DNA of 64,000 nucleotides from JAHJDS01 sp964569795 (lineage in GTDB: Bacteria; Desulfobacterota; Desulfarculia; Desulfarculales; JAHJDS01), in the NCBI GenBank assembly GCA_964569795.1, contig CAZMVB010000007.1, positions 62,001 to 126,000 of the forward strand, in the 5' to 3' direction. The translations under genes were made by a program, and so were the position numbers. The notes beneath the pieces are model-generated. The model saw only the letters and a list, made by a program, of their open reading frames with translations, was not told where the DNA came from and made no database searches. Below are positions 8,334 to 17,263 of the stretch, one piece after another; the first letter of the stretch is position 1, and each line of letters begins with the position of its first letter.

Positions 8334-10688
8334 ATGATGACGACAATCGAGTCGTATCCCTTCCAATGCCTGCTGAGCCTGAGACCGCTGATCGATCACC
8401 TGACCGAGACCGTTGAGCGCGGCGGGGCGCCCGGTCTGGACCCCGGTCTCCTGGACCGCCTGAAGGAGGCCCCGGAACTTTTTGGGCCGATCACGGACTG
8501 GGAGGTCCTCGACCGGCACCGGTCCCTGGTGGACGATCTGATGAGCCTCCTGTTTCCGCCGGCCGATTGGGACAGCCGGGCCATGGCGGCCATCGTCCCG
8601 GTCACGATGCGTCCCTTCCACGTCACCCCCCAATTCGAGCGCCTCTTTCTGGATGTGGACAGCTACGTGCCCCTCAAAAGCAACGTGGATCAGGAGACCT
8701 TCGAGCGCGGCCGGGCCATCCGGGCCTACCTGTTCATCCTCGAAAAATTCTACGGCATCCACCGGGACATGGAGCCGCTGCTGATCAACACTGTGACCGA
8801 TCCGGAGACCGGCCTGGACCGCTATTACAAGCTGGGCCTGGACTTCCGCTTTTGCCGGGCCGAGGCCGCCGGCGAACTCCCGCCGCTGTCCGAGGAGGAC
8901 CGGAGAAAAATCATCGCCCACATCACCGAGCCCGAGGTGATCCGGGAGATCCTGCCCCCCCAGCACTTCGAGTTTCACGGGTTCGTGGTCATCGACGCCG
9001 TGGACGTGACCGAGTCCGAGGTCCTGGCCGCCCTCACCCGGGAGCTGATCAATCAGCAGTCCATCACCTCGACGGCCGGTTTCGCCCGCATCCAGCAATC
9101 GGTCCGGACCCTGCTCAAAAGGCCGGACGTGACCATCGGCCTGTGCGCCCTGGCCGAGGACCATCTGATGGTCCTCAATTTCGGGGAAAACGACCACGAG
9201 GAGAGCTGCGGCGCCTGGTGCGTTCTGGGTGACTCGCTCCACATCCCGCTCTCGGAATTCGAGGGCTCCCCTTACCAGCGGGTCCTTCAGAGCGAGGACA
9301 TCATCCGGATCGACGACCTGGCCCAGACCTCGTTCGACACCCGGTTCGATCATGATTTTCAGGCCCACGGCATCCGGTCGTTCATGCTGGCCCCGCTCCA
9401 TTTCCAGGGCCAGTGCGTCGGGACGCTGGGCGTCAAGTCGCCCCGTCCCGAGGACCTGGGACCCATGGACGAGATGTTCCTCAAGCTCCTCCAGCCCCTG
9501 TTCGCCATGGCGGTCAAGAACGTCCAGGAGGACGTCAACAGCCAGATCCAGGCGATCATCAAGGAGGAGTGCACCGCCATCCACCCGTCGGTCGAGTGGC
9601 GTTTCCGGCAGGCGGCCTTCAAGCACCTGACCGAGCTGCGGATGGGGCGTCCCTCGGAGATGGAGCCGATCGTCTTCAAGGAGGTTTACCCCTTCTTCGG
9701 CAGTTGCGACGTCCGGGGCTCGACCGAGGAGCGCAACCGGGCCATTCAGGCCGACCTGATCGAGCACCTGACCCTGGGCCGCGAGGTGATCGAGGAGGCG
9801 GGCCGGGTCAAGCCGATGCCTTTCCTGGCCGAACTGGCCGGCCGCCTCAAGAACCTCGAGACCCGGCTGTCGGGGGGCCTGGGCTCGGGCGACGAGGCCC
9901 TGGTCACCGGCTTCATGCGGCGCGAGGTCGAGTCGATCTTCGACGAGGTGCGGCGGCTGGGGCCCAAGGTCCACCGGGCCGTGGACGCTTACGAGCGGAC
10001 CGTGGACCGGCACCTGGGCACGGTCTATCACCGCCGGCGCCAGTTCGAGCAGAGCGTCCAGATCCTGACCGAGCGCCTGGCCAATTACCTCGACCAGGAG
10101 GCGGCCCGGGTCCAGGAGAACTTCCCCCACTACTTCGAGCGGCATCGGACCGACGGCGTGGATTACCTGGCCTACATGGGCGGCTCGCTGGCCGAGGACG
10201 GCCGGTTCAATCCGGTGTACGCCCGGAACATGCGCCTGTGGCAGATCATGGTCGCCTGCGGCCTGGCCTGGCACACCGAGCGCCTCAAGAGCGAGCTGCC
10301 GATCGAGCTGGACACGGCCCAACTGATCCTGATCCAGAACGCGCCCCTGGCCATCAGGTTCCGCTACGACGAGAAGAAGTTCGACGTGGACGGGGCCTAT
10401 GATATCCGGCACCAGATCCTGCGGTCCCGGATCGACAAGGCCACGGTCATGGGCGGCGAGCGCCTGACCCAGCCCGGCCAGGTGGCGATCGTCTATGCCC
10501 ACCCCTCCGAGGGCCAGGAGATGATGCGTCACCTGGAGCATCTGCGCGGCGAGGGTTTCCTGACCGGTCAGATCGACCGGCTGGACCTGGAGGATCTGCC
10601 CGGGGTCCAGGGCCTGCGGGCCCTGCGCATGGAGATCAACCTGGAGTCGGCCGCGTTGTCGGCGCGGTTGGACAGTATCGCAGTTTAA
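8334..10688 (+). CDS. large GAF-domain protein of unknown function
   Basis: This 784-residue soluble protein has a GAF domain at about residues 235-400: IGLCALAEDHLMVLNFGEN, then RSFMLAPLHFQGQCVGTLGVKS, the typical final GAF strands. The flanking regions (about 1-230 and 400-784) are helical and not recognised; no histidine kinase, GGDEF or HTH domain is visible. The ATG at 8334 follows GGGGGATT. Longer in-frame starts to 8265 lie within the promoter-like stretch, where a TATAAT occurs at 8304-8309. The gene is alone, between the divergent methyltransferase and an AT-rich gene. A GAF domain implies a ligand or redox sensor; what the rest does is unknown. Confidence 0.7.
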   Translation: MMTTIESYPFQCLLSLRPLIDHLTETVERGGAPGLDPGLLDRLKEAPELFGPITDWEVLDRHRSLVDDLMSLLFPPADWDSRAMAAIVPVTMRPFHVTPQFERLFLDVDSYVPLKSNVDQETFERGRAIRAYLFILEKFYGIHRDMEPLLINTVTDPETGLDRYYKLGLDFRFCRAEAAGELPPLSEEDRRKIIAHITEPEVIREILPPQHFEFHGFVVIDAVDVTESEVLAALTRELINQQSITSTAGFARIQQSVRTLLKRPDVTIGLCALAEDHLMVLNFGENDHEESCGAWCVLGDSLHIPLSEFEGSPYQRVLQSEDIIRIDDLAQTSFDTRFDHDFQAHGIRSFMLAPLHFQGQCVGTLGVKSPRPEDLGPMDEMFLKLLQPLFAMAVKNVQEDVNSQIQAIIKEECTAIHPSVEWRFRQAAFKHLTELRMGRPSEMEPIVFKEVYPFFGSCDVRGSTEERNRAIQADLIEHLTLGREVIEEAGRVKPMPFLAELAGRLKNLETRLSGGLGSGDEALVTGFMRREVESIFDEVRRLGPKVHRAVDAYERTVDRHLGTVYHRRRQFEQSVQILTERLANYLDQEAARVQENFPHYFERHRTDGVDYLAYMGGSLAEDGRFNPVYARNMRLWQIMVACGLAWHTERLKSELPIELDTAQLILIQNAPLAIRFRYDEKKFDVDGAYDIRHQILRSRIDKATVMGGERLTQPGQVAIVYAHPSEGQEMMRHLEHLRGEGFLTGQIDRLDLEDLPGVQGLRALRMEINLESAALSARLDSIAV

Positions 10689-10814
10689 TTCAAAAAAACT
10701 ATTAATTTAAGATAGATAGTTATTGTCTAACATTTATATTGACTTCCCCTACTATGAATGATAATTTTTTACAGAAGTTTATCTATATCTAGTCACAAGA
10801 ATGAGAGAAAAGGA

Positions 10815-11729
10815 ATGAAGGAGAAGTTCCTCTCTTTGATAAGGAGTTGGCTTGTTTTATTTCGGGTACTATTGGATCCTATGTTTTTGATTCCATTCGG
10901 TATCGCAGTTTTATTAGTACTTATTTCTTTCGGTCAGACAGACAAACATGTGGCAGCGGTCCTAATCTTTCTGATATCTTTGAGTACCGGCATTGCAGGA
11001 GGCGCTGCCACAAAAATTTGGCTAGACCATTTTGAAGAAAAGCTCACAGAGACCAAGGGCAAGTCTGCGATTCGGGATTTAAGACTTTTATTCTTTGCGA
11101 TAATCAGAATAAGGTTGAGAATTGAGAGTAACAGAAATGAACTTGATGAAAACGATGAAAAAAATAAATTAATGATCAGCCAGTTGCAGGTTTATGCTGA
11201 CCGCTGTTTTGATCTGTCAGAAGCTGTCGCAAATGCAATTGAAAATTGGGCCGACATTCTTGAAGAAGCAAATATTACTGACCAACTTAACGAAATGAAG
11301 AGACTGCAGGGGAAAATCGAAGAAAACGTTTCAGAGAAAAACAGGCTAAAAGATGAACTTTCACGTGTTAAGGAGGATAAGGAAGAAGAAAGGGAGAGGC
11401 TGCAAAAAATTATTACTAAGAAAGAAGAGGAAATCGAATCATTAAAGAGTAAAGAAGAAAAGATCGTTAGTCCTCTTTTTTCAATGTCTGATAAAGGCGT
11501 ATCTGCCTCTTCTGCTACTATAAGTGTTGAACACATGTTAAAATTACAATCATTTGGTTCTACAATAGAAAATAGTGAAAAACCATCTGGTTATGAAATC
11601 GTATTCGGGCAAAATGAAGAAAGGAAATGTATCAAATGCGGCAAGAAATTGCCTAATACAGCGATATCATATCTTCAGCCGAGCAGCTACCGTGATTCAT
11701 TATGTGACGATTGTAAAAGAAAGACTTAA
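10815..11729 (+). CDS. AT-rich membrane coiled-coil protein with C-terminal zinc-finger-like motif
   Basis: Two membrane helices lie at about residues 12-35 and 42-65. A long charged coiled coil follows (about 140-215, KEEEIESLKSKEEK and similar). The C-terminus has C-I-K-C-G-K and C-D-D-C spaced as a small zinc finger (about 275-302). Base composition and codon use are strikingly AT-rich compared with all neighbours, which points to recent horizontal acquisition. I place the start at ATG 10815 (MKEKFLSLIRSW) just after AAAAGGA; an in-frame start at 10758 would add 19 residues. No phage or transposon genes flank it. Function unknown; membrane-anchored sensor or defence-type roles are speculative. 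Confidence 0.6.
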   Translation: MKEKFLSLIRSWLVLFRVLLDPMFLIPFGIAVLLVLISFGQTDKHVAAVLIFLISLSTGIAGGAATKIWLDHFEEKLTETKGKSAIRDLRLLFFAIIRIRLRIESNRNELDENDEKNKLMISQLQVYADRCFDLSEAVANAIENWADILEEANITDQLNEMKRLQGKIEENVSEKNRLKDELSRVKEDKEEERERLQKIITKKEEEIESLKSKEEKIVSPLFSMSDKGVSASSATISVEHMLKLQSFGSTIENSEKPSGYEIVFGQNEERKCIKCGKKLPNTAISYLQPSSYRDSLCDDCKRKT

Positions 11730-11773
11730 TTTATTGTCGAAATAGTATTATCGGGTTGATTAAGCGAAAAGAC

Positions 11774-12973
11774 CTAAGAATAAAATATATGCTTCATAAT
11801 TATAGCATATAAGAACACCGCCCGCCGCAGGTCCTCGATATCGACGAACTCGCCGGTGGTGTGGGCCTGGTTGATCGATCCCGGGCCCATGATGATCGTC
11901 GGGATGCCCGCTTCCAGGACGTAGAACCGGGCGTCGGTGAAGCCCCGCGATCCCCGGGGCTCCCTGGGCTCGCCCGTGATTGCGGCCGCGGCAGCCAGGG
12001 CAATTTGGACGATGGGCTGGGCCGGGTCGATCTCGTAAGGGGCGGCAAAAATTATGTCCTGCAGCTCCACCTCGGCCCCGGTCTCGGCATGGAATCTCTC
12101 GATCAGATTGTTCAGGCCGGCCCGGGCCTCCTCGGGGCCGGTCCCGGGCAGGACCCGCTGGTCGATCTCGATCGTGCAGTGATCGGGGACCACGTTGATC
12201 TTTGAGCCGCCCACGATAGTTCCCAGGTTAACAGTCGGTGGTCCCAGCAACCGATGCTCGCCGGCTTGCGGTAGTTCCCTGAGTCGCATAATCAACCCGG
12301 CCATGCGCTCGATGGCGTTGTCCCCCAGGTGGGGCACCGATCCATGGGCCGATTTACCCCTGACCGTAGCCCGGGTCCACAGCGCGCCCTTAGAGGCGAT
12401 GACCACGTTGAGCCCGGTCGGCTCGCCCACGATGGCCGCGTCGGCCTGGGTCAGGCCGTTTTCCACCAAAAACCGTGCCCCCTGGGCCCCGCCGGTCTCC
12501 TCGTCGGACACCAGATGAATGATGATCTCTCCGTCCGCCGGCCTTTCAGGGAGATTCTGGATCAGCCGGGCCGCCCAGAGCATGGCCGCCACGCCGCCCT
12601 TCATGTCGGCCGCGCCCCGGCCGTACAAACGGCCGTCGTCAATGAAACCGTCGAAGGGCGGCATTGACCAGGCCGAATCAATCCCGGCCGGGACCACGTC
12701 CAGATGACCATTGAGCAAGATCTTGGGCGAGCGCCGGCCCCAGCCGTTCCGGGCGATCAGGTTCAACCGGCCCAGGTCTGTCCGGAGCAGTTCGGTCTCG
12801 AACCCCCAGTCTGTCAAGAGTTCGGCCAGGAACTCGATGGCCGGGGCCTCGTCGCCCGGGGGATTTTCGGTGGGCATCCGGACCAGTTTTTGGGCCAGGG
12901 AGACCGGCTCGTTCTCAGGCAGATTATTCCTGAAATTTTCCGTAATGGCCCCGGCTTCCTGGCTCGAATTCAT
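11774..12973 (-). CDS. M20 family metallopeptidase (ArgE/DapE-like deacylase)
   Basis: This is a di-zinc amidohydrolase of the acetylornithine deacetylase/succinyl-diaminopimelate desuccinylase group. Metal and catalytic motifs are in order: GHLDVVPAG (about 85), GRGAADMKGG (about 112), SDEETGG (about 150), GEPTG (about 175), and a late histidine in NQAHTTGEF. The dimerisation lid begins around SKGALWTRATVRGKSAHGS. Length of 399 residues is normal. The start ATG at 12973 lies 13 bases after the stop of the cyclase-TPR gene on the same strand, so the two may be co-transcribed. The exact substrate (N-acetylornithine, N-succinyl-diaminopimelate or a peptide) cannot be decided. Confidence 0.85.
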   Translation of the reverse strand: MNSSQEAGAITENFRNNLPENEPVSLAQKLVRMPTENPPGDEAPAIEFLAELLTDWGFETELLRTDLGRLNLIARNGWGRRSPKILLNGHLDVVPAGIDSAWSMPPFDGFIDDGRLYGRGAADMKGGVAAMLWAARLIQNLPERPADGEIIIHLVSDEETGGAQGARFLVENGLTQADAAIVGEPTGLNVVIASKGALWTRATVRGKSAHGSVPHLGDNAIERMAGLIMRLRELPQAGEHRLLGPPTVNLGTIVGGSKINVVPDHCTIEIDQRVLPGTGPEEARAGLNNLIERFHAETGAEVELQDIIFAAPYEIDPAQPIVQIALAAAAAITGEPREPRGSRGFTDARFYVLEAGIPTIIMGPGSINQAHTTGEFVDIEDLRRAVFLYAIIMKHIFYS

Positions 12974-12986
12974 GTCGCCCGGCGTC

Positions 12987-14864
12987 TCACTTGAGTCCGG
13001 CCCGGCGCAGGGCCTGGAGGTGTTTTTCGAGAAGGGCCGGGTCCTTGAAGGTCATGGTCCGGCGCACGAAGTCCAGGGACAGCCGGGGATAAATTTTCCG
13101 GGCCGCGGCCAGGTGTTGTCTGGCCCGGTGCGGCCGGCCCAAGTCAGCGAAGATCCCGGCCAGGAAGATGTGGCCGACCAGGGGGGCGCACTCGCCTTGC
13201 TTGCACCTGGCCAGATATTTCAGGAAGACGTCCCGCGCCTCGCGGAGCCGGCCGGTCAGGAAGTAGGCCTGGCCGAGCTGGTGGAGGTAAAAGGCCGGAT
13301 AGTGCGGGCTGAGGTCCATGCCCCGTTTGATGTAACCGATCGCCTCGGCGGGGCGTCCGGCGTAGATCAGGCCGCGGCCGTAGAGGACCAGGCTGTTGTC
13401 GTCGTTGGGCTGAAGGGCCACGGCCCGCCGGAAAGATTTCAGGGCGGCGTCAAAGCGGCGGTGCATCAGGTGGATGCTGCCCCACAGGGCGTAGGCGGAG
13501 GACAGGTTCTTGTCCAGGCGCAGGGCCTTGGCGGCCAGCTTCTGGGCCATGTCCAGGGACTTGGCCTTGTCGGGCTTGAAACCCAGGCGGGCGTCCATCC
13601 AGTAGGTCCAGGCCAGCATGACCCAGGCCAGGGCGTACTTGGGGTCCAGCTTGACCGCCCGGCTGAACAGCCGCCGGGCCTGTTCGTTGTCGCCGATGGT
13701 GTGCCGCCGGAAATGGCCCAGCCCCCGGACGAACAGGCTCCAGGCCTCGAGGTTGGTGGTGCCGCTGCCCGAGGTCTTACCTCCGGTCAGCTTGACCATC
13801 AGGGAGTTGGCGATCTTGAGGGTGATTTCGTCCTGGAGGGCCAGGACGTCCTTGAGGGGCCGGTCGTATTTCTCGGCCCAGAGGTGCCGGCCGGTTTTGG
13901 CGTCGATCAACTGGGCCGTGACCCGGATGCGCGACCCGGCCTTGAGGACGCTGCCCTCGAGGACATAGTCCGCCCCCAATCGCCGGCCGACCTTTTTGAC
14001 GTCCACGGACCGTCCCTTGTAAACAAACGTCGAGTTACGGGCAATGACCCGGAGGGAGGCGATCTTGGACAGGGCGGTGATGATGTTCTCGGTCAGACCG
14101 TCGGCCAGGTAGTCCTGGGTCTTGTCCCGGCTGAGGTTGTTGAAGGGCAGCACGGCAATGGTCGGCTGGGGCTTGACCGCGTTTTCGTGCATCCGCCGGA
14201 CCACGATGCCGACCACCCGCGCGAGTCCCGCGATCAACAACATGGCCGCAATGGTCAACAACACGGCCCGGCGGACGCGACGGCGCTGGGATCGAGGTCT
14301 GCGGACCGGACCGGCCGCGGCCGGCGTCCCGTCCTCGGGGCGGGACCAGATGGCGTAGATCCGGACCGGTTGATCCACGTTCTTGACCTTGCGCTCGCCC
14401 AGGTCCTTGAACCGGAAGTCGAACTTGCCCTTGACCTGGTCGTAAACGCTCTGGGACAGGCACACCCCGCCGGGCTGGGCCAGGCCCTCGATCCGGGCGG
14501 CCAGGTTGACCCCGTCGCCGTAGATCCGGTCGCCCTCGGCCACCACGTCGCCCAGGTTCAGCCCGATCCGCCAGTCCATGCGGCGGCCTTCCGGTGCCTC
14601 GGCGTTGCGGGCCGCCAGTTCGGTCTGGATGGCCACGGCCGCGGTCACCGCCGCCAGGGCGCTTCTGAATTCGGCCAGGAGGTTGTCGCCCGGCGAATCG
14701 ACCACCCGGCCCCCGGTGGACACGATCAGCTCGGACATCAGCCGCCGGTGCTCGGTCAGGGTCTCGATGGTCGCCGCCTCGTCCTCGGCCATCAGAAGGC
14801 TGTAGCCCTTCACGTCGGCGCTCAGGATGGCGGCCAGCTTGCGGTGGGTCTGCTCGTCGCTCAT
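12987..14864 (-). CDS. class III adenylate cyclase-TolB-like-TPR membrane protein
   Basis: Residues 10-190 are a class III nucleotide cyclase domain: metal aspartates in ILSADVKGYS and DSPGDNLLAEF, and the transition-state N/R in YGDGVNLAARIE. One membrane helix follows (about 198-225). Then comes the conserved IAVLPFNNLSRD...LTENIITALSKI region common to cyclase-TPR proteins (about 238-350), and several tetratricopeptide repeats to residue 625. The layout is typical of the rhizobial/deltaproteobacterial CyaA-like family. The ATG at 14864 lacks a strong ribosome binding site. It is the first gene before the M20 peptidase. It probably makes cAMP in response to an extracytoplasmic or protein-binding signal. 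Confidence 0.88.
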   Translation of the reverse strand: MSDEQTHRKLAAILSADVKGYSLLMAEDEAATIETLTEHRRLMSELIVSTGGRVVDSPGDNLLAEFRSALAAVTAAVAIQTELAARNAEAPEGRRMDWRIGLNLGDVVAEGDRIYGDGVNLAARIEGLAQPGGVCLSQSVYDQVKGKFDFRFKDLGERKVKNVDQPVRIYAIWSRPEDGTPAAAGPVRRPRSQRRRVRRAVLLTIAAMLLIAGLARVVGIVVRRMHENAVKPQPTIAVLPFNNLSRDKTQDYLADGLTENIITALSKIASLRVIARNSTFVYKGRSVDVKKVGRRLGADYVLEGSVLKAGSRIRVTAQLIDAKTGRHLWAEKYDRPLKDVLALQDEITLKIANSLMVKLTGGKTSGSGTTNLEAWSLFVRGLGHFRRHTIGDNEQARRLFSRAVKLDPKYALAWVMLAWTYWMDARLGFKPDKAKSLDMAQKLAAKALRLDKNLSSAYALWGSIHLMHRRFDAALKSFRRAVALQPNDDNSLVLYGRGLIYAGRPAEAIGYIKRGMDLSPHYPAFYLHQLGQAYFLTGRLREARDVFLKYLARCKQGECAPLVGHIFLAGIFADLGRPHRARQHLAAARKIYPRLSLDFVRRTMTFKDPALLEKHLQALRRAGLK

Positions 14865-14963
14865 GGGCTCGAACCAGGGTGACGCCGGTCAGGAAGCGGG
14901 AAAACGCTCAAGCCATGCTACCACACCGAAGATGAATGAACAATTGACCGGGAACGGCCCGGA

Positions 14964-16505
14964 TCACGATCCGGGGGGCGGGTCCTGGCGATTCAGGATC
15001 CCGGCCAGGCGGCCGGCCAGCCGGGCCGTGGCCCAGTGATTCATCAGGTAGAAAAAGTCGATCTCCGGACCGAAGAACCAGTAATCCCGCCGGGGCATGG
15101 CGATCCCCAGTTTCGACCACAGCCATTGAACCGCCCGGAAGTGCATGGCCTGCTCCAGCCGGAGCCGCGTCCGGCCGATGCCGTGATTTTTTTTTAGGTA
15201 TTGGAAAAACTCGCGGCGGAGCCGGCGATTGACCGGCCACAGATACCGGTCGGACAGGAATTTCTTTTCCAGGGCAAAGGTGCCGCGCTCGACGCCGGCC
15301 TCCTCGGCGATGCGCCGGGGAATGGGCCGGTCGTAGTCGCCGCCCAGGCGCCAGGGGGCCATTTCCGCCGAGGCGGTGATCGCCTGTATCTGCTCGATGT
15401 TGTTGGCAAAGATGAAGGGCACGGCCACGTGGATGAACCCGGCCTTGAGCCTGATCTCGGACAGGTTCAGGCCGGACAGGCACTGGCGTCTGATTTTGGA
15501 GTGGATGTACTTGGGATGGGTCCCCGGGGTCCACAGCAGGTCGCCGTGGTAGCCGGTGAACACGGCCGCCGCCTGACAGTGGCCCTGGATGTAGTCGGTC
15601 AGGGGGTGGTGGCCGATCTCGGACCAGTGGCCCGAGTGCCGCTTGGGGTAGTTGGTGGCCAGGAAGTAGAGTTCGTCCTCGGTGATCTGGTCTCGTCTGG
15701 CCTTGGGCACGATGGGCGTAAGCCCCAGGGCCGAGACGACGGGGGCCGAGTTTTCCGTCCACTTGTGACCGATCAGCCGCTCCCAGGGCCGGTCCAGGCG
15801 CTCGCCGGCAAAGCAGTGGGTGACGCCCAGGTCCTTGACCAGGGTCGAGACGGCCGTGGAGTCGTATCCCTCGCTGACGGTGGTGAAGGCGGCCAGGGGC
15901 CGGTCCCGGTCCGGGCTGGCCAGGTTGTCCTTGATGCGCGTCAGGGCCGCCCGGAGCAGGGACAGGTAGGTCTCGAAGGAATCCAGGCGGTGGGTTCGGG
16001 TCCTCTCGCCAAAGGTGACGCCCTCAGGGGTGATGATCAGGTTTTCGTAGAAGACCTGATGGAAATAGTCGATGGTCGGATGGATCACCCGGAAACGGTC
16101 GTCGAAGCGATCGACCCCCTTGAACACGCTCAGGCATTCCCGCCAGTAGTCGTGGTGATCGTCCAGCCGGGCGCCGGTCCCCGCCAGGAGCAGGATCAGG
16201 CTGTTGGACACCAGGTACCGGCCGTCGGCCTGGCAATACAGAATCCGGTCCACCGACCCGGTCGAGGCCGGGAAATAGGCGGCCTGGCCCTCGAGGCGGA
16301 CGCCCGAGCCGAAAAAGGCCTCGCTGCGGTGGAACTCTCCGGCGGCGAAGTCGCCGTCCCAGACCCCCTCGACCGCCCAGTCGGCCCGGCACTCCACGGC
16401 CGGGCCGTGGGTGAGGGTGATCTCCCCGGTCGCGGGCTCGACCTCGGCCAGCCAGGCCAGCCGGGGAAGATCGGCGTTGGGGCGAAAGGTCAACCGGAAG
16501 GGCAA
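14964..16505 (-). CDS. asparagine-synthetase-like ATP-pyrophosphatase family protein
   Basis: The C-terminal part resembles the synthetase domain of AsnB-like enzymes. A modified PP-loop, S-E-G-Y-D-S-T-A (about 210-217), replaces the usual SGGxDS. The N-terminal part has the TGSVDRILYCQADGRYLVSNS style of the glutaminase-fold domain but no N-terminal catalytic cysteine (it begins MPFRLTF). It probably forms an amide by using free ammonia or another amine, or it is a peptide-modifying homologue. It starts with TTG at 16505, supported by GAGGAA 7 bases upstream. The gene is divergent from an acetyltransferase at 16630. Length of 513 residues is somewhat short for AsnB. Function uncertain. Confidence 0.65.
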   Translation of the reverse strand: MPFRLTFRPNADLPRLAWLAEVEPATGEITLTHGPAVECRADWAVEGVWDGDFAAGEFHRSEAFFGSGVRLEGQAAYFPASTGSVDRILYCQADGRYLVSNSLILLLAGTGARLDDHHDYWRECLSVFKGVDRFDDRFRVIHPTIDYFHQVFYENLIITPEGVTFGERTRTHRLDSFETYLSLLRAALTRIKDNLASPDRDRPLAAFTTVSEGYDSTAVSTLVKDLGVTHCFAGERLDRPWERLIGHKWTENSAPVVSALGLTPIVPKARRDQITEDELYFLATNYPKRHSGHWSEIGHHPLTDYIQGHCQAAAVFTGYHGDLLWTPGTHPKYIHSKIRRQCLSGLNLSEIRLKAGFIHVAVPFIFANNIEQIQAITASAEMAPWRLGGDYDRPIPRRIAEEAGVERGTFALEKKFLSDRYLWPVNRRLRREFFQYLKKNHGIGRTRLRLEQAMHFRAVQWLWSKLGIAMPRRDYWFFGPEIDFFYLMNHWATARLAGRLAGILNRQDPPPGS

Positions 16506-16629
16506 TGATTCGTTCCTCTTGCCATGGGGGTCGTCTGGAATTATAAACTACCAGGAGGCAGACGCTCCCACAAAGAATGTAGGGGGCGGTCCGGGGGTTG
16601 TCAACTCCGGAGGCGCCGCGGGATCGAGC

Positions 16630-17178
16630 GTGACCACCGAGATCGAGTACCACTTTCACCGGCCCGACCAGCTCCCGCCCGGGCTGTTCGACGAGATCTG
16701 CGGCCTGATCCAGACCGTGGGCGCCATGCGGCCGGAGCGGGTCCGGGAGAACCTGTCCCGGGCCTTTCTGATCGGTTACGCCCAATGCCAAGGCCGGGTG
16801 GTGGGCACGGTCACCCTCAAGCGACCCCGCCCGGAATACGTCCGCTGGGTCGAGTCCAACACCGGCCTCGACCTGGGGGAATTCCTGGAACGGGGCTATA
16901 CCACGGTTTTGCCCGAATTCCGGGGCCTGAAGGTGGGGGCGACCCTGATCCGGGGACTGACCGAACGGGCCGGGGGGCGGCCGATCTACGTGGTCATCGC
17001 CCAGGACAACCTCCCCGCCCAGGCCCTGGCCCGGGGCAACGACACCCACCTCCAGGCCACCTATTTCAGCCCGAGCCTGGGCAAGGAGGTCGGGGTCTGG
17101 GTCCAACGCTACGGTCGGGACGGCCTGCCGGCGGCGCGGCCGGGGCCCGGTCCAAGTGGCCATTTTTCCAAGACCTGA
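16630..17178 (+). CDS. GNAT family acetyltransferase
   Basis: A 182-residue single-domain protein with GNAT-like strands: RVVGTVTLKRP in the middle, then YTTVLPEFRGLKVGATLIRGLTERA, which is the acetyl-CoA pyrophosphate-binding loop region (R/Q-x-x-G-x-G/A equivalent reads RGLKVGA). The start is GTG at 16630 with GGAGG about 16 bases upstream, so the start is not certain. It is divergent from the asparagine-synthetase-like gene with 124 bases between them and may share its regulation. Acceptor unknown. Confidence 0.65.
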   Translation: MTTEIEYHFHRPDQLPPGLFDEICGLIQTVGAMRPERVRENLSRAFLIGYAQCQGRVVGTVTLKRPRPEYVRWVESNTGLDLGEFLERGYTTVLPEFRGLKVGATLIRGLTERAGGRPIYVVIAQDNLPAQALARGNDTHLQATYFSPSLGKEVGVWVQRYGRDGLPAARPGPGPSGHFSKT

Positions 17179-17263
17179 TATGCTTTTTGGTGTAAATTGA
17201 GTGACGACCCAGCCGCGGGCCTGACGGGCAGGGTCGCGGCCGATGAACCGCTCGGGGAGAAAT

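Noticed and set aside
8259..10541. 760-codon minus-strand frame opposite the GAF gene
   Set aside because: Antisense shadow; the plus-strand gene has a GAF domain and a ribosome binding site.
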